64,000 nt of DNA from Tubulanus polymorphus (taxonomy: Eukaryota; Nemertea; Palaeonemertea; Tubulaniformes; Tubulanidae). The DNA lies in contig NC_134029.1 of assembly GCF_964204645.1 (NCBI RefSeq), forward strand, positions 15,182,850 to 15,246,849, given 5' to 3'. The notes under the pieces were generated by a model. That model searched no databases. It was not told the origin of the DNA and was given only the letters and a program-made list of their open reading frames with translations. Below, in pieces: positions 26,150 to 36,999 of this stretch. A program made the translations under genes and the position numbers. Numbering within the stretch: the first letter of the stretch is position 1; each line of letters starts with the position of its first letter.

Positions 26150-26700
26150 AGAACATTCATCCCAAAGTCTATATTTCGAATAACAGACCAGGTCCAGTTT
26201 CCTTCGTTTGACATTCGGAGGAACATTCCTCCCGAAGACGATACTTTGAATATCAGACCTGAAGGTCAAATTCTCTTCGTTTGACCTTGGGAGGAATATT
26301 CCTCCCAAAGTCAATTGTTAAAATATCGGACCCCATGGTCAAGTTTTCATCGATTGACATTGGGAGGAATATTCCTCCCAAGGTCAATTTTCACAATAGC
26401 GGTCCTCTTAATTGGTGACACTCAAAGAACGCGCGGCTCAGATTTCTATTGTGCGCCTTTCGCGCGCTGCGCGTGAATCACTTACGTAATCTTTTCTGTA
26501 AATGTGAAGACCTCGGGGGCATTATGTTCTCTAAAGCCCAATATTATCCCAAATTCCGGACTGTTAACAGGTTGATTTTACGGCAGAGTCGACATGTTTC
26601 AACAATTTTTAACTGTTCATTTATGAATATTTGAGGACTTATGCAGTAAAAATTAGTTAAATTTTTGATACATTTTGAGAAAGTCATAAAACATTTGAGT
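26150..26700. repeat. Third R1 right end (array plus terminal repeat)
   Basis: Repeats the order array, GCGCGCTGCGCGTGAATC, 'CCAAATTCCGGACTGTTAA', ending at GTCATAAAACATTTGAG. This matches the reverse complement of the left terminus at 12388. Bases 25731-26100 before it match 19305-19680. Confidence 0.75.
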
Positions 26701-26704
26701 ATGC

Positions 26705-27165
26705 GTTTGTTTTTGTATGTGTCTGTTTCTCAAATGAATTTGACATTACGAAACGCCTCGTGAAATAGTTTGGATGAATTTCCAAGCCGTTTGCGTTCGA
26801 CTCCATCAAGTGAAAGCGTTTTGATGGACAATGTAATTTATTACGGACATACATTGCTGCGTCTACTGACATCGACTCTCAACCTAGGCCTCACGGAAAG
26901 AAATACCAGTCCTATAGATTTCTACATTTAAAAGGATGAAAATTCAAATATTTCACAGAATACGCACAAATATTTCACACGGACTACACACTGATTGCCA
27001 GCCAAAGGTGACATTCGTCATGGTCTGCGTGTCCCTTGTTTTCGGTAGACCGCTATTAGGTGACGTCAAGACAGAGCTTTAACATCAAACTGTTTAATGA
27101 CAGAGCGGTAGCAAGAGCGATAAGGGGTTAAATACAGACAAGAGGTTCACGGGCCTTATACCATT
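26705..27165. other. Unique intronic sequence, nothing recognised
   Basis: Between the R1 right end and the next TIR element I see no domain, splice pair or repeat that I can support. Confidence 0.4.
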
Positions 27166-27166
27166 A

Positions 27167-27835
27167 TTACTCGTTTGATGGCACTAGTCAGAACCGGAAA
27201 TTGGAACCTAAATCCGCCATGTTCTAGTTCATTTGCAATAAAAATCTCTCGCTTCAAGTTTTTAGTTAGCGATATTTTACTTACTATACAACGGCACGCA
27301 TAATCCTTTGAGTATGATATCCTGACAATGTGTTGAATTCAATAAATCCTCACTTCGAACGCTATAGATTACTAGAAATGTAAAAAAAAACTACCAAAAA
27401 TAACAAATTTAGCGATGACGCTCGAAGCAGATAATGGAAGTAATGACTGGTGCCGGGTGTCATCACTTTGTTGTTGAGTTCAAGACTCTAAGGTAAATAT
27501 ATTGCAGGCAGCACTGATAAATATGAAATAATATTATGAAATAAACTTGGTTTTAGAAGGACTAAACTCGTAGAATCATAATAAAAATATGAAAAGTACC
27601 AGGACTCGAACCAACAATCTTAATTGGGCCGTCAAGTGCTGCCACCATGTGAAACCTGGCAACCAGTCTTTAGATCGTAGGATAACATGTTTCAAGGATT
27701 ATGCGTGACGATATATAGTAAGTAAAATATCGCTCATTGAAAACTTGAAGCGAGAGATTTTCATTGCAAATAAACTAGAGCATGGCGGATTTAGGTTCCA
27801 ATTTCCGGTTCTGACTAGCGCCATCAAACGAGTAA
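27167..27835. mobile_element. Long-TIR element (about 145-bp inverted ends)
   Basis: The left arm, 27167-27312 (TTACTCGTTTGATGGC...), and right arm, 27691-27835, are inverted copies. They share 'AGAACCGGAAATTGGAACC', 'AAGTTTT' and 'AGTAAGTAAAATATCG'-type segments. The 380-bp interior carries a tRNA-like relic. No coding capacity is present. Confidence 0.8.
27599..27655 (-). repeat. tRNA-derived (SINE-like) segment
   Basis: On the minus strand the sequence GGTTCGAGTCCTGG matches a B box and T-arm. Upstream, 'AGCACTTGACGGCCC' and 'AATTAAGATTGTTGG' resemble an anticodon arm and variable loop. The D-arm and acceptor stem are not convincing, so this is a tRNA-derived repeat rather than a tRNA gene. 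Confidence 0.45.
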
Positions 27836-27956
27836 TTCAAGAACTTGAATTTGTCGATATCCCGTATTGAAAATGAATTTAGTTAGCCCCACGGTTAAAG
27901 TTAATACCAGTTTATAAAACCAGCCCAAGGAGTTTTAACTAGCTATCTAAGTTTTT

Positions 27957-29240
27957 ATGGTCGAAGACCATATAGGGATCGTCGTTGGTAAAAATTCTGC
28001 CGTTCACCGAACAACACCCGTAGTATCTCTACTGCCATGGATATAGTCCCATAATGCTGCATCGATATAGAACTGATAATCCAATAAAAAGTTGTCTGTA
28101 ACGCGTCATTTCCTTATATGCATGATCCTAGCAGCTATGAACATCATAGCTTGTTGTACCTAAGGTACAAAAATCGTGATGAACTATGGAAAGTTTTGAG
28201 GCGCACGAAGGGCTCACCATATCAGTGAATTGTCTATATCGGTTTTACTCAGCAATGAAGTGTTAACCCCATCACTATCCTCACAGGTGCTCGCGTACTA
28301 ATACATTCGTAAGTAGTTCATAGATGCTGCGCAGTTCGTGGTTTACGCTGACAGGATGAGTATCGGTAAGGGGGTCTCCGCTGTGTTAGTCATTCACTAG
28401 CCCGGATTTTATTTCTTGAAAGCACTGCGAGTGAAGGATTTTCTTCATGCAATGAAAATTACCAGTAATGCCAGCCGGTATCACATAGGGTATCACGCCA
28501 TTCAATGCTGTATTCTCGGGAGTACCCCATGTGAGTTATAGTACATGTATTAATAGTAGATTTGAGACAGCAGTGCTGTATACACACAGCGAGGCAAGCG
28601 CCTCGAAACACAGGCCGACTCAGATTGACTGACCAAAGATAAACTGTTCGACGCGCGGTACTAGAAAAAAAGATGTAGTGAGATACGCAGGGCTTCCGTG
28701 ATCGTTAAAAAAATGTCCGTTCTCTTTATTTGGAAAAAATTGTACAAGCGTATCTATGCCAAGTCGAGCACATCAGGCGTCAAGCCCAAGGCAAAGGGGA
28801 AAGTTTGAGGATTGTTAGAGCCATTTTAAGTGCATTCCTATGTTACCATGTGGTATTTGGTTAATAAAAATGAACTTCATTCATTGAAGCATCCTACGCA
28901 CAGAGAACACAGTTTCATTGATTAACGCGTGGACTAGACCATTATGGGAAATAGGGGGTAGGATGTCTGGGACGATTACACTATGCTTTTAAGGGAATGT
29001 AGATCCACGCATATTATTATTGAAAAAGATCGTTATATTGTAAGAAACTAAAATAAGAACACTAATATCTTTAGAAAAAAAATAATCAGTTTATTTTCAC
29101 AATTCCTCAAAGAATTTTGTCTGGGGGAAAATGTCCATGATGGTTAAAAGAAACCCTGGAAACACGTGAATTGCTTTCACTAAAACTGATATCTCCCCAT
29201 GCACTGTCTTCGACCATATGGACCTCACGGTCCTCTTGTT
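27957..29240. mobile_element. 1.28-kb insertion absent from sister copy
   Basis: The flanks 'AACTAGCTATCTAAGTTTTT' (27931) and 'TTAGGAGATAGTTCATTTAA' (29250) are almost adjacent in the related locus at 41249-41300, so the intervening sequence is an insertion. ATGGTCGAAGACC near the left end and GTCTTCGACCATAT near the right end are partial inverted ends. A 31-codon ATG frame at 28712-28807 is followed by AATAAA-like sequence at 28863, but I cannot assign it. Confidence 0.5.
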
Positions 29241-29472
29241 AAATATGTATTAGGAGATAGTTCATTTAATTCATAACCACCGCACTGAAAATACTAATCA
29301 TAATGCATATAGATTACCTTTCAAATTTCATTGACCAAGATAGAAATTTTATTTTAATTTTACTTCATTTATTGAAAAAATCAAAAATCACTACTCATTC
29401 TATCCGGGTATGTGTCCGTTTTATAGCATATGTATGAATTAATTTCATGTTTATCCATAATAAGTTTTTATG

Positions 29473-29995
29473 GGGGGGGGGGGGCATACTTTATCCACTT
29501 TGTCGTCCGTCCCTCTATATGTCCGTCCGTCTGTCCGCAGTGGTTTCCGTGCCCTACCTAAACCCTTCGACAGATCTTCTTCAAATTCAACAGTTGTGTT
29601 GTACTATATCAGGTTAGTAACTGATTAGATTTTAGGTCCTGTAGGTCCAAGGTCAAGGTCGCAGGAAGCCATTTTGTGAATTTCATTTCTGGGCTCTAAC
29701 TCATTAACGGTTTAAGATAACTTACTGAAATTCTATGGATGGGTTATCCTAGGGACCGTGGGTAACTGATTAGATTTCAGGTCGCGTCGGTCAAAGGTCA
29801 TATATTTTGTTTAGATAAATAAATTCTTGTTTTTAAATTCTATTAATCTGTAGATGGTGGGTTTTTATCTTATTAACTTTGCGAAATTTAATGGATGGGT
29901 TACCCTAGAGACCGTGAGTGACTGATTAGATTTCGAGTCCTGTAGGTCAAAGGTCAAGGTCACTGGAAGCCATTTTGTATTTTTCATTTCCTACC
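29473..29995. repeat. AGGTCAAGGTCA-type dispersed repeat with poly-G run
   Basis: A 12-base G run is followed by GTCCGTCCGTCTGTCC. Two to three imperfect units then contain 'TAACTGATTAGATTT', 'GGTCAAAGGTCAAGGTCAC' and 'GGAAGCCATTTTGT'. A stray piece occurs at about 45280-45345. Such blocks are common in molluscan and other lophotrochozoan genomes (established from general familiarity, not searched). The block interrupts copy 1 of the two-gene transposon relative to copy 2. Confidence 0.6.
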
Positions 29996-30101
29996 TTCAG
30001 AAATAGATCAACATACGGGTTTATTTTACACTCAGGCGTTTCACCTAATGTTGGGGCATCAGTCGTCTTCAGTCAGCGACATTCTAGTTTATTGCCACTT
30101 G

Positions 30102-30560
30102 TGGCCCATATAGTCCTGATGCTCAGGATTCGGGAATCACTCTCGCACACACTTAATTACATATTCAAGTAAGATGTCTCGGCGATGCCACACACAATTT
30201 CTCTTGTTTGGTCTATTCCGGAGAAAATACATTTTCTTAGTCTTATTCTTTTATCCATAAATGCATCCCTATGAAACAACATAGTCCAAAACTTCTTGTA
30301 GACAGATTTTATCCGTCTGTGGTTCAACTCATGCGGTTGTCCAGGCTAATCCTCCCACCATAACTGCTTATTTGACATATCTGTTATGCACGGTTGACAG
30401 TAATGACAATTCACAGTAATGACAGTAATGACAATTCACACTCTGGTCCTTCAGGATTTTGTCCAATCTGAAAGTGCCTTTTGCATTTGCATTTGTCTTC
30501 ATCATTATTGGACTACCAGGATCATGTTCATCTGCTGCTAATTCAGCCATCTTCAGAAAC
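30102..30560 (-). pseudogene. P2RX7-like zinc-binding domain gene, broken copy
   Basis: This aligns with the intact 141-codon gene at 41521-41946. An in-place tandem expansion of an ACAGTAATGACAATTCAC unit (about 30395-30440) and small indels destroy the frame. It is divergent from the transposase-like pseudogene, as in copy 2. Confidence 0.65.
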
Positions 30561-30792
30561 TCTATTGTGCATTTCTTCCCTTGCTGCTATATTCATAGAA
30601 ACCCGTTCTGGATATAATGGTATATTCAGCGTAACCTAAGTTCATGAATTAAAAAGTTAATTGACCATATACCTATTTTTACTGGACTAATATCGATTTA
30701 ATACAGTGTGTAAACATTTCCCAAAGATGATATGATGTAAAGACACCAGCTCATTCCATTTCTCTTACATCTGCGAAGATATTTACAACCGT

Positions 30793-32111
30793 GAGCACGG
30801 CACGTAAACGCTTATCTTTTAAAATTGAGATGCCTGGAGATGAGAGTATTAAAATGTCAATTCTACAGAAAATCCAGAAGTTTCGGGAATGATTGATGAA
30901 AAGTTCTACGACTTCAATTTACAATGCTGTAACAATGCGAGGAGTTGGTTGACGAAAAATTCTCCAGAAACTGACGAGATTAATCTTGCTAATTATATGT
31001 CCACCGATAAGAATAGCGTCTATCAGAAGATATTTGTGACGTGTGAATCCACACTGACGAAGTTGGTTGATATGGCAGGGAATAATGGTCGTTTCTGTGA
31101 AAGTAAGGTGTCCGTTAAGAAGGTCTATTACCATGGACATGTCGCACGTGTACATTTGAACTGTAATTCATGGAAGAGGAAAGCTCATTCATTTGTATGG
31201 ACATCGTCATCATACCTCCCAAATGGGGAATTTCTTGTAAAAGCCTGGATTGCTCATGGGTACTTCTCATCCGGCAATATAGCTACTAGTGCATACCAGA
31301 GCTTAGTTGACGGTAGTGGAATTTGGAAGCTCTCTCGCGAAAGGCTGGCTAAACTACAATCCCTCTACCGGCTTAGTGTCCAGGAAGAACAGGAGGACAA
31401 CAGTTTTAGTCAGGGGCTACTCGAAGAAATTGCATGTTATGAAGTGCCGGGTACTATAGACATCATCCCTGATGCAAGACATGGCTGGTGAAAATATGCT
31501 AAAGATGCAAGCGTTGTGGCAGTGGGTGGAAAATCACATAGTCATCAGATGTGAACATGTCACCAAGGCTGATGATGATGTAAGCCAACGACACGAACGC
31601 CTTGGGACAGAACGGATATATTCATATCTGAGATCAACTGAAGATAATGAGGACTTCGAAATTGGAATCCACTGTCATGACAATAGTGCCACGATCAACA
31701 AGTTTGTTAGAGATCAGGGATCCATCAACCAAAACGACACCTGGCACGAGATAACAAATAAAGTGAGGAAATTAGATAAAATCGGAAAAGGTGCTAAGAA
31801 AGATCACGAAAAACCTGGCATGAACAACTACACGATAAGGCTCAACCAATTAGGACGCACATTCAATGGGCAGTTCGGAATTGCAACCAAAATTAAAAAC
31901 CACTATTGGACTACTTGGACAATATTATATGTCATTATAAAAATCAACACGACTCCTGTCATCCACAGTCTCGTTGCAAAATCGACTCGAATTATGAACC
32001 ATCGAGAGTAGTGATAACCTCCCCTGTTGCCGAAAACCTTCTTAATAAGGGAAACAAGTCTACATATATGTATTTACACCCTGAATGTCTTGGGCAGAGA
32101 TACAAGGACTA
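30793..32111 (+). pseudogene. Transposase-like gene of the two-gene transposon, broken copy
   Basis: This is the copy of the gene at 42185-43767. The start codon is GTG instead of ATG (30793). A frameshift near 30890 puts residues from 'MIDEKFYDF' onward in a new frame, another occurs near 31480, and further shifts occur after 31905. Conserved 'CYEVPGTIDIIPDARHGW' and 'HCHDNSATINKFVRDQGS' blocks remain readable. Confidence 0.75.
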
Positions 32112-33182
32112 GGCAAAGACAGAAAAAATTTTATAAACCATGTACTTTCAATAGCCGACTTATATTTGGCAAAGTTTTGTGAATCATATCTATTCGGAAT
32201 AACATTAAAATCAAATCTTTCACGTTGATAATCAATTGTCTTGGTAAAGTTTTCTCTATATGATGCTTGAGTATTTTCCCTACAATCGTTGTTGAATTAA
32301 TCCTTGGTTGGGACATAAAGCTAATTGGCTATGGCTTATCTGGTTTGAAGCAATAACTTTAATAAACTACACAAAACAAACAGCTGAATAGTAAGGTGGT
32401 GGGATGTGGCTTATTCTCTACGCTACTGAAAATCTCAAGTGTTTGCCACCCGGTTAACTAGCCTCCGTACTCCTCGGCCTTTAATAAATATTTTACTCAA
32501 GTTTTCTTCACAGGGGTTTGGCGATGGGCTTGTTTGCCACCCGACTGGCCAATGACACTTGCAGGGAGTAATCAGGTATAATCGGACAAGTGAGGGATTA
32601 AACTTTTCTAATTTTACAATCTCCTAACCGGATAGATCACAGCGATTTTTTTTTTCGCAAAAGTGTTTCCACCGAGTGCGCATTCTCTGCTGTATTTGTA
32701 AACAAATGCACGTGGATTGGCTGAACACCGTCGAGAACTCTGTCACTGTAGTGTAGGCCTGCAGTGCCCGCGTCATAGAAGTGTATACACTACTGTTAAT
32801 ACAGATACATACGTGTGTACGGTCTACTACTTGTCGGATGGAAAACCAAAAGTCCAAGGTCATTTTTCTGAAAAGCCTAAAAACGATGAGAAAATGTGAG
32901 GGGGGTAGGGTTTATTTGAAAGTTTGTTGGTACCGGTGGCCGTAAAAGCGCCGCAGACCGGACAACATTTATTTCGTTTTACAGGTAGATTCTATTACTG
33001 ACGTTTAACAAGTGTATCATTTCCTTCTGTTACAATTATCGATCTTTCGGCGATAGCCGTGCACCTGAGTGACGTGACCTCATTTGTACGTGTAGGCTAC
33101 GTCTAGACAGCAGACATCGTTATTGTTCTAAGTTTTTTGAGTCTCTTAATTCTCTGCAGTAATTGAGTGTGGATAGGTCAAA

Positions 33183-33635
33183 ATGAATTCCAAAATAGTA
33201 AGTCGTGCGAGTGACGATATAAAAACTATAGATCGTGATGTTAAAAATCCATGGCAATGGGCATGGTTGGGAGAAAAGGATTGTATTGGCGATGTTATGT
33301 CGATCTATTTAAAGAAAATAGATGCTCCTGGACTTGCATTTTGTTCTTTGTGTAACATGACTTTGAAATATGGAGACTCGGGGAAAAGTGATTTGAAAAA
33401 ACATGCTAAGCGTGGAGACCATAAACGGGCCATTGAGGCCATTCGATCAAACGAACAACTTCCTATAGCTTATCAAGGGGTAGTGCCCCCAGCACTGGAA
33501 AGTGATGAATCACCCGGGGCGTCTAGCTCAAATTCTACGGCGACTCAAAATCAACCGATTGTGTCGGTCCTCGATCGTTTGTCTAATGCGCAAGCATTAA
33601 CCGTTAGTTTTCTGGCGGAACACGTCGAGAGATGA
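33183..33635 (+). CDS. BED-like zinc-finger protein, transposon-derived N-terminus
   Basis: A single open frame of 150 codons. Residues 23-34 read 'PWQWAWLGEKDC', followed by a C-x2-C-x16-H-x5-H zinc finger (Cys54, Cys57, His74, His80: 'FCSLC...KKHAKRGDHK'). A Ser/Ala-rich linker (105-125) and 'RLSNAQALTVSFLAEH' follow. This arrangement is typical of the N-terminal DNA-binding part of hAT-like transposase proteins (and domesticated relatives) found in fish and marine invertebrates. The catalytic domain is absent: the frame stops right after the 'AEH' motif that normally leads into it. I infer a non-autonomous element or truncated transposase. The upstream sequence has no obvious splice acceptor. 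Confidence 0.6.
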   Translation: MNSKIVSRASDDIKTIDRDVKNPWQWAWLGEKDCIGDVMSIYLKKIDAPGLAFCSLCNMTLKYGDSGKSDLKKHAKRGDHKRAIEAIRSNEQLPIAYQGVVPPALESDESPGASSSNSTATQNQPIVSVLDRLSNAQALTVSFLAEHVER

Positions 33636-33639
33636 GAAC

Positions 33640-33685
33640 TAGATAATTGCTCGTATCTAACTAGATAATTGCTCGTAGGTCTATT
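33640..33685 (+). repeat. Short tandem duplication AACTAGATAATTGCTCGTA
   Basis: The unit ACTAGATAATTGCTCGTA occurs twice, about 24 bp apart, just after the zinc-finger frame. It resembles an arm of the R1 palindrome at 2250. Confidence 0.7.
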
Positions 33686-33949
33686 TATAGCCACTAGAAG
33701 TAGTACGTATAGTGAGAAAACATAGCGTCGTGTCTCGAGCGTCTATCCTCAATACAGTCATTCGGGTAGCGCGGTGCGCAGCGCACAATGTTCACTTATT
33801 TAGGGGTTCGACCTCTACTGCTTCAGATGCTGATTGTTAGTGAAATGTGGATGTGTCGCATTGGAAATGGACATTAATTTTAAAATATAGGGTCATCGTT
33901 CATGGGCTCAAGATCGCTCTAAGTGCTCGGAAAACGCTTTTAATTTCAA

Positions 33950-34015
33950 AAATTTTCTTGGGGGAGGACCCCAAACCCCCAAGGGGTTGCTTCGCGCCTT
34001 CGGCGCTCGCGAGGT
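33950..34015. repeat. Dispersed motif GGGGGAGGACCCCAAACCCCC / CCTTCGGCGC
   Basis: The combination of a palindromic GGGG..CCCC stretch with TTGCTTCGCGCCTTCGGCGC is a recurrent repeat signature in several marine invertebrate genomes. This rests on general familiarity; only one copy is visible in this window. Confidence 0.4.
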
Positions 34016-34019
34016 GGGG

Positions 34020-35290
34020 CAGATGTATAACTTTTAATTTTCCGGATTTTTCTTCTATGGTGACTTTCCTCCCTGGTAGCGTTTTCTTACTCGATCAAAA
34101 TGTTTAAAACACTTACACAAACAAGACTTGTTGATGAGTCAAACGAAGTAGAAATTTACCCCACAGAGATCAATTTTTGAAGGATGCTATGCATAAAAAA
34201 ATCATGTTATTTCCAAACAACATTTTCCAATGCATTTCATTTATTTTCAATCACTCATCATCGTACGAGACTAATCTTCCAAAAAGCACGAGCGGGCCGA
34301 TCGCACTGCGATCATTTGATGGAAGGCTTCAACGTTCTTTAATTGAATCCTCCAAATGTTGAAATATGAATGACGGTGGAAAGATCAATATTTCAAAATG
34401 TTTCATCATGTTCAAAGATTCGTCGCCCGGTATGGTGATAAGCACGTTAATACACAATAGATACACGAATAAAAAGTGCGAAAAAGTTTTCAGAAATTGA
34501 TTCAATCATGAAGATGTAAAACTGTAGAAAAGGTGTCCGGGTTGGTGGGTATTTGACGATATTTTGTTTGTAGGTTGGATAGCCGCGAACGCTGATACAG
34601 CGAGTGTAGTGCACACGTCTGGATTGTGTTTACAAACAGAATGGGGAACATGCGCACTGCAAACAAGATGGCTAAAAAACTTGTGAAATGCTAAATTACA
34701 TCATCTGGCAGTAAGCATATATGAGATAAGTATAAGAAACAACAGTATGAGAATTTCACTCATCGACTGCAGGATTATCTCTGATATCGACGAGCTTGCA
34801 AACACACAAATATTTTGACAGATTTTCGTAAACATGTTATTGAGCACTGACGTCTGCCATGAAGATTACATCATTAATATACATATTTAGATAACGCCTA
34901 TGTACGTAGGCGATATTATTGCACCGACAGTGAATCCCACACTACGAATGAACAAAGAAAAGAATAACAGCGGTTCTGCGACGCACATTTCTCCATTACT
35001 AACAACGGACTCAAACCCAAAAACCGGACTGAACCCCGCATTAACTTGGTTGGAAACAAACATCTAAAATGTAATCATATCGTCTTGGCCTTTTAGCATT
35101 ATCGTTGATTCGATTATACGTTATGGTAAATGCAGCTGTCAATCTGCTGTCGTTGTCGATGCCTTGACGATCAATTTCCGTAAGGATGGCGGAAGCCTGT
35201 AGATAACATCAAAAGAGTGTATCGTTTGGATATTGAATGTCTAGCATTATGAACTAGGGCAGAATTGTAAATGTCCGTCGTATACATTGG
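34020..35290. other. Intronic sequence, nothing recognised
   Basis: No domain-bearing frame or TIR that I can support is present. Short frames such as 34177-34362 are not credible genes. Confidence 0.4.
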
Positions 35291-35295
35291 TGTAG

Positions 35296-35697
35296 CTATA
35301 TCGTATCACTCACAACCACCTTTCAGTAACGCATACGCACGGAGGTGTACGACTTAGAAAATTCAAGTGGAAAGATCATTAAGAGGAAAAATAGAGTGCA
35401 TAGAGATGGTCTTTGACCAGGGTCAGAAGATTGCTAGCGTAACGTCTCCCCACTAGACCACCGAGCTCGACGAAATTCCATTGATTGTTTTAATTACATT
35501 TAACCTCACCTCACCTCACCCTATCCCTAACCCTCTGAAACCTTTTCTCACCCTCTTGAGGCGTTTTCTGACCCTAACATAGAACCTTTACCCTATATTA
35601 GTATCTTATTAGTTTTTTTTTATCAGAGGGCAGCAGAATCGATGGATAGGAACTAGACCTAGCCATCAAAAGGTTGTTGTGAGTGATACGATATAGT
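35296..35697. mobile_element. 0.4-kb TIR element containing a tRNA-like head
   Basis: The inverted ends TATATCGTATCACTCACAAC (35298) and GTTGTGAGTGATACGATATA (right, ending about 35696) match over at least 20 bp. The minus strand at 35405-35470 contains 'CTCGGTGGTCTAGTGGGGAG', which fits an A-box/D-arm, followed by 'TAGCAATCTTCTGACCCTGG'. The right half also holds 'CCTCACCTCACCTCACCC' and CCCTAACCCT tracts. Confidence 0.65.
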
Positions 35698-35820
35698 CAA
35701 AACCCGTATATATGTGTTTCAATTCCCATCATTTTGGATGGCATGGTGCAATTTTGCAATGTGTTTCAATTGGAAATATTGATACATTACCTCGTATAAT
35801 TATTATTCGTATAATTGCAG

Positions 35821-35919
35821 CTGCTGTTGACTGCCAGTCTCGATGTTACAATGGTGGATCATGCAATGGTACGAGTTGCAATTGTCAAGAAGGGTTTGGT
35901 GGTCAGCATTGTGGACAGC
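35821..35919 (+). CDS. Fibrillin exon: EGF2 domain
   Basis: A 99-bp exon is bounded by acceptor TATAATTGCAG and donor GTAAGTATGC, phase 1-1. It encodes a six-cysteine EGF with spacing C-x3-C-x5-C-x4-C-x-C-x8-C: 'DCQSRCYNGGSC' and 'CQEGFGGQHCGQ'. It corresponds to the second, non-calcium EGF of fibrillins and would splice in frame between EGF1 and EGF3. Open reading continues into the introns on both sides, but the conserved sequence stops exactly at the splice sites. Confidence 0.92.
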
Positions 35920-36073
35920 GTAAGTATGCACATCCATAAATAATAGTTCATTCCAAATTTTTGAATGAAAAAATTCACCTTACGGACGAAATTACCCGAA
36001 CTTTTGTGTGACGCCAGTGTATACAAGCCAAGTTATGTGAAGAATCTCAACAGACTGGAATTTTAAAAATCAA

Positions 36074-36194
36074 GGGGCCAGTTGCTCAAAAGTTGGTTAA
36101 AGATAACCGGCGGATTACCATAGGAACAATGAAGTTTTAATTGTCACTATGTCAACTATCCACTGGTTAACTCAACTTTTGAGTAACTGGCCCC
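36074..36194. mobile_element. 120-bp palindromic MITE (GGGGCCAGTTGCTCAAAAGTT)
   Basis: The left end GGGGCCAGTTGCTCAAAAG and right end CTTTTGAGTAACTGGCCCC are inverted. The element is almost a complete foldback with a GTTAAAGATAACC-type inner arm. A related end, GGGGCCGGTTGCTCAAAAG, occurs at 56749. Confidence 0.8.
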
Positions 36195-36307
36195 AGGTCT
36201 TTACTCAAGAACATGATGGTTTAAGAGCTGGATGATGTTTCATGCATTGAGCTGGTGATCAGGAAATACGTTGACCATTAGCATTAATTTTGTTTACGTT
36301 TTTAAAG

Positions 36308-36930
36308 ACAGTCAGGTCGCCCTTCCAACTAAGATTATAACTGGAAGCGACTGATTCTAGCAACTAGCAGCGATCGCCACGACCGATTTTTTTGCCAGTT
36401 GCCGCGACCTGAGCACGTCTACCACTGACACGAAGGTTCGGCGACGTTAAAACCGGCATTAGATACGAGTTGAGTAACATTCCAGAAACGCGTAACATTA
36501 TGTCTAGATTGTTAACACCAATAAACAGAACAGTCTTTACCTTGAAAACAATACCTAATAAGTGATTTTTAAATGAAAAGGATTAACTACTTTTATTATA
36601 GCAGATTGAATTGATTAATCCCGGCAATGAGTCATTAGAATCCACTTAATATTTGCCTAAATCAAGGAATGTTTGAACTAAATATTAAGTCGATAACAAT
36701 AATATGCACTGATAACATGGGCGGCGCCATTTTGAAAAGATCACATGATCAATTGAATCGCACGTTGCAGCGGCGGTCGTAGTTGACCTGAGCAGCGTTG
36801 AACGTTTAAATCCGTTGCTGGCATTCGCATCTTGTTTTTGTTGTAAGCAACCTGAGCGCGGTCTGCAACTAGTCTTAGGTGCGTCGCGTTGTAGGGCGAA
36901 CTGAGTGCTGCTTTAAGTGTGAAGTAGCCA
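36308..36930. mobile_element. 0.6-kb degenerate TIR element
   Basis: The left CAGTCAGGTCGCCCT and right AGGGCGAACTGAGTG ends are weakly inverted. Internal GC-rich segments with CAGCGATCGCC, GTTGCAGCGGCGGTCG and CAACCTGAGC recall the element at 54802. No gene is present. Confidence 0.45.
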
Positions 36931-36999
36931 CAGTGGAATTTAGAAAATTCCAATACAGCCATTCTTTTCGATGAACCCACATCAATGTGCCTGAGACAA

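Larger units (their letters stand above)
12388..26700. mobile_element. R1 composite: forward unit, inverted unit and spare right end
   Basis: A forward unit runs 12388 to about 20145. It starts with a terminal repeat (CTCAACTGTTTTGTGAC), continues through a GGGAGGAATATTCCTCCC array, about 7 kb of unique filler and a second array, and ends with the inverted terminal repeat. It is followed by an inverted unit (20146-25730) matching roughly 12380-18850, and then by another right end in forward orientation (25731-26700). The outer ends (CTCAA...TGTTTTGTGACTTTC and its complement) form long TIRs. I find no ORF with a recognisable domain. Superfamily is unknown. Confidence 0.7.
29244..32531. mobile_element. 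Two-gene transposon, copy 1 (degraded)
   Basis: Bases 29244-29470 and 30100-32531 match copy 2 (41268-44111) in order and orientation, apart from the inserted 29473-29995 block. Both copies stop matching at the same point, GGCGATGGGCTTG, which marks the right end. It carries divergent P2RX7-like and transposase-like genes, both broken here. Confidence 0.75.

Noticed and set aside
27957-29240. Candidate snRNA or small protein gene inside the insertion
   Set aside because: The 31-codon frame and AATAAA-like site lack any conserved feature, and no Sm site or known RNA motif was found.
35500-35590. CCTCACC and CCCTAACCCT tracts as interstitial telomere
   Set aside because: Too short and irregular; enclosed by the TIR element at 35296-35697.
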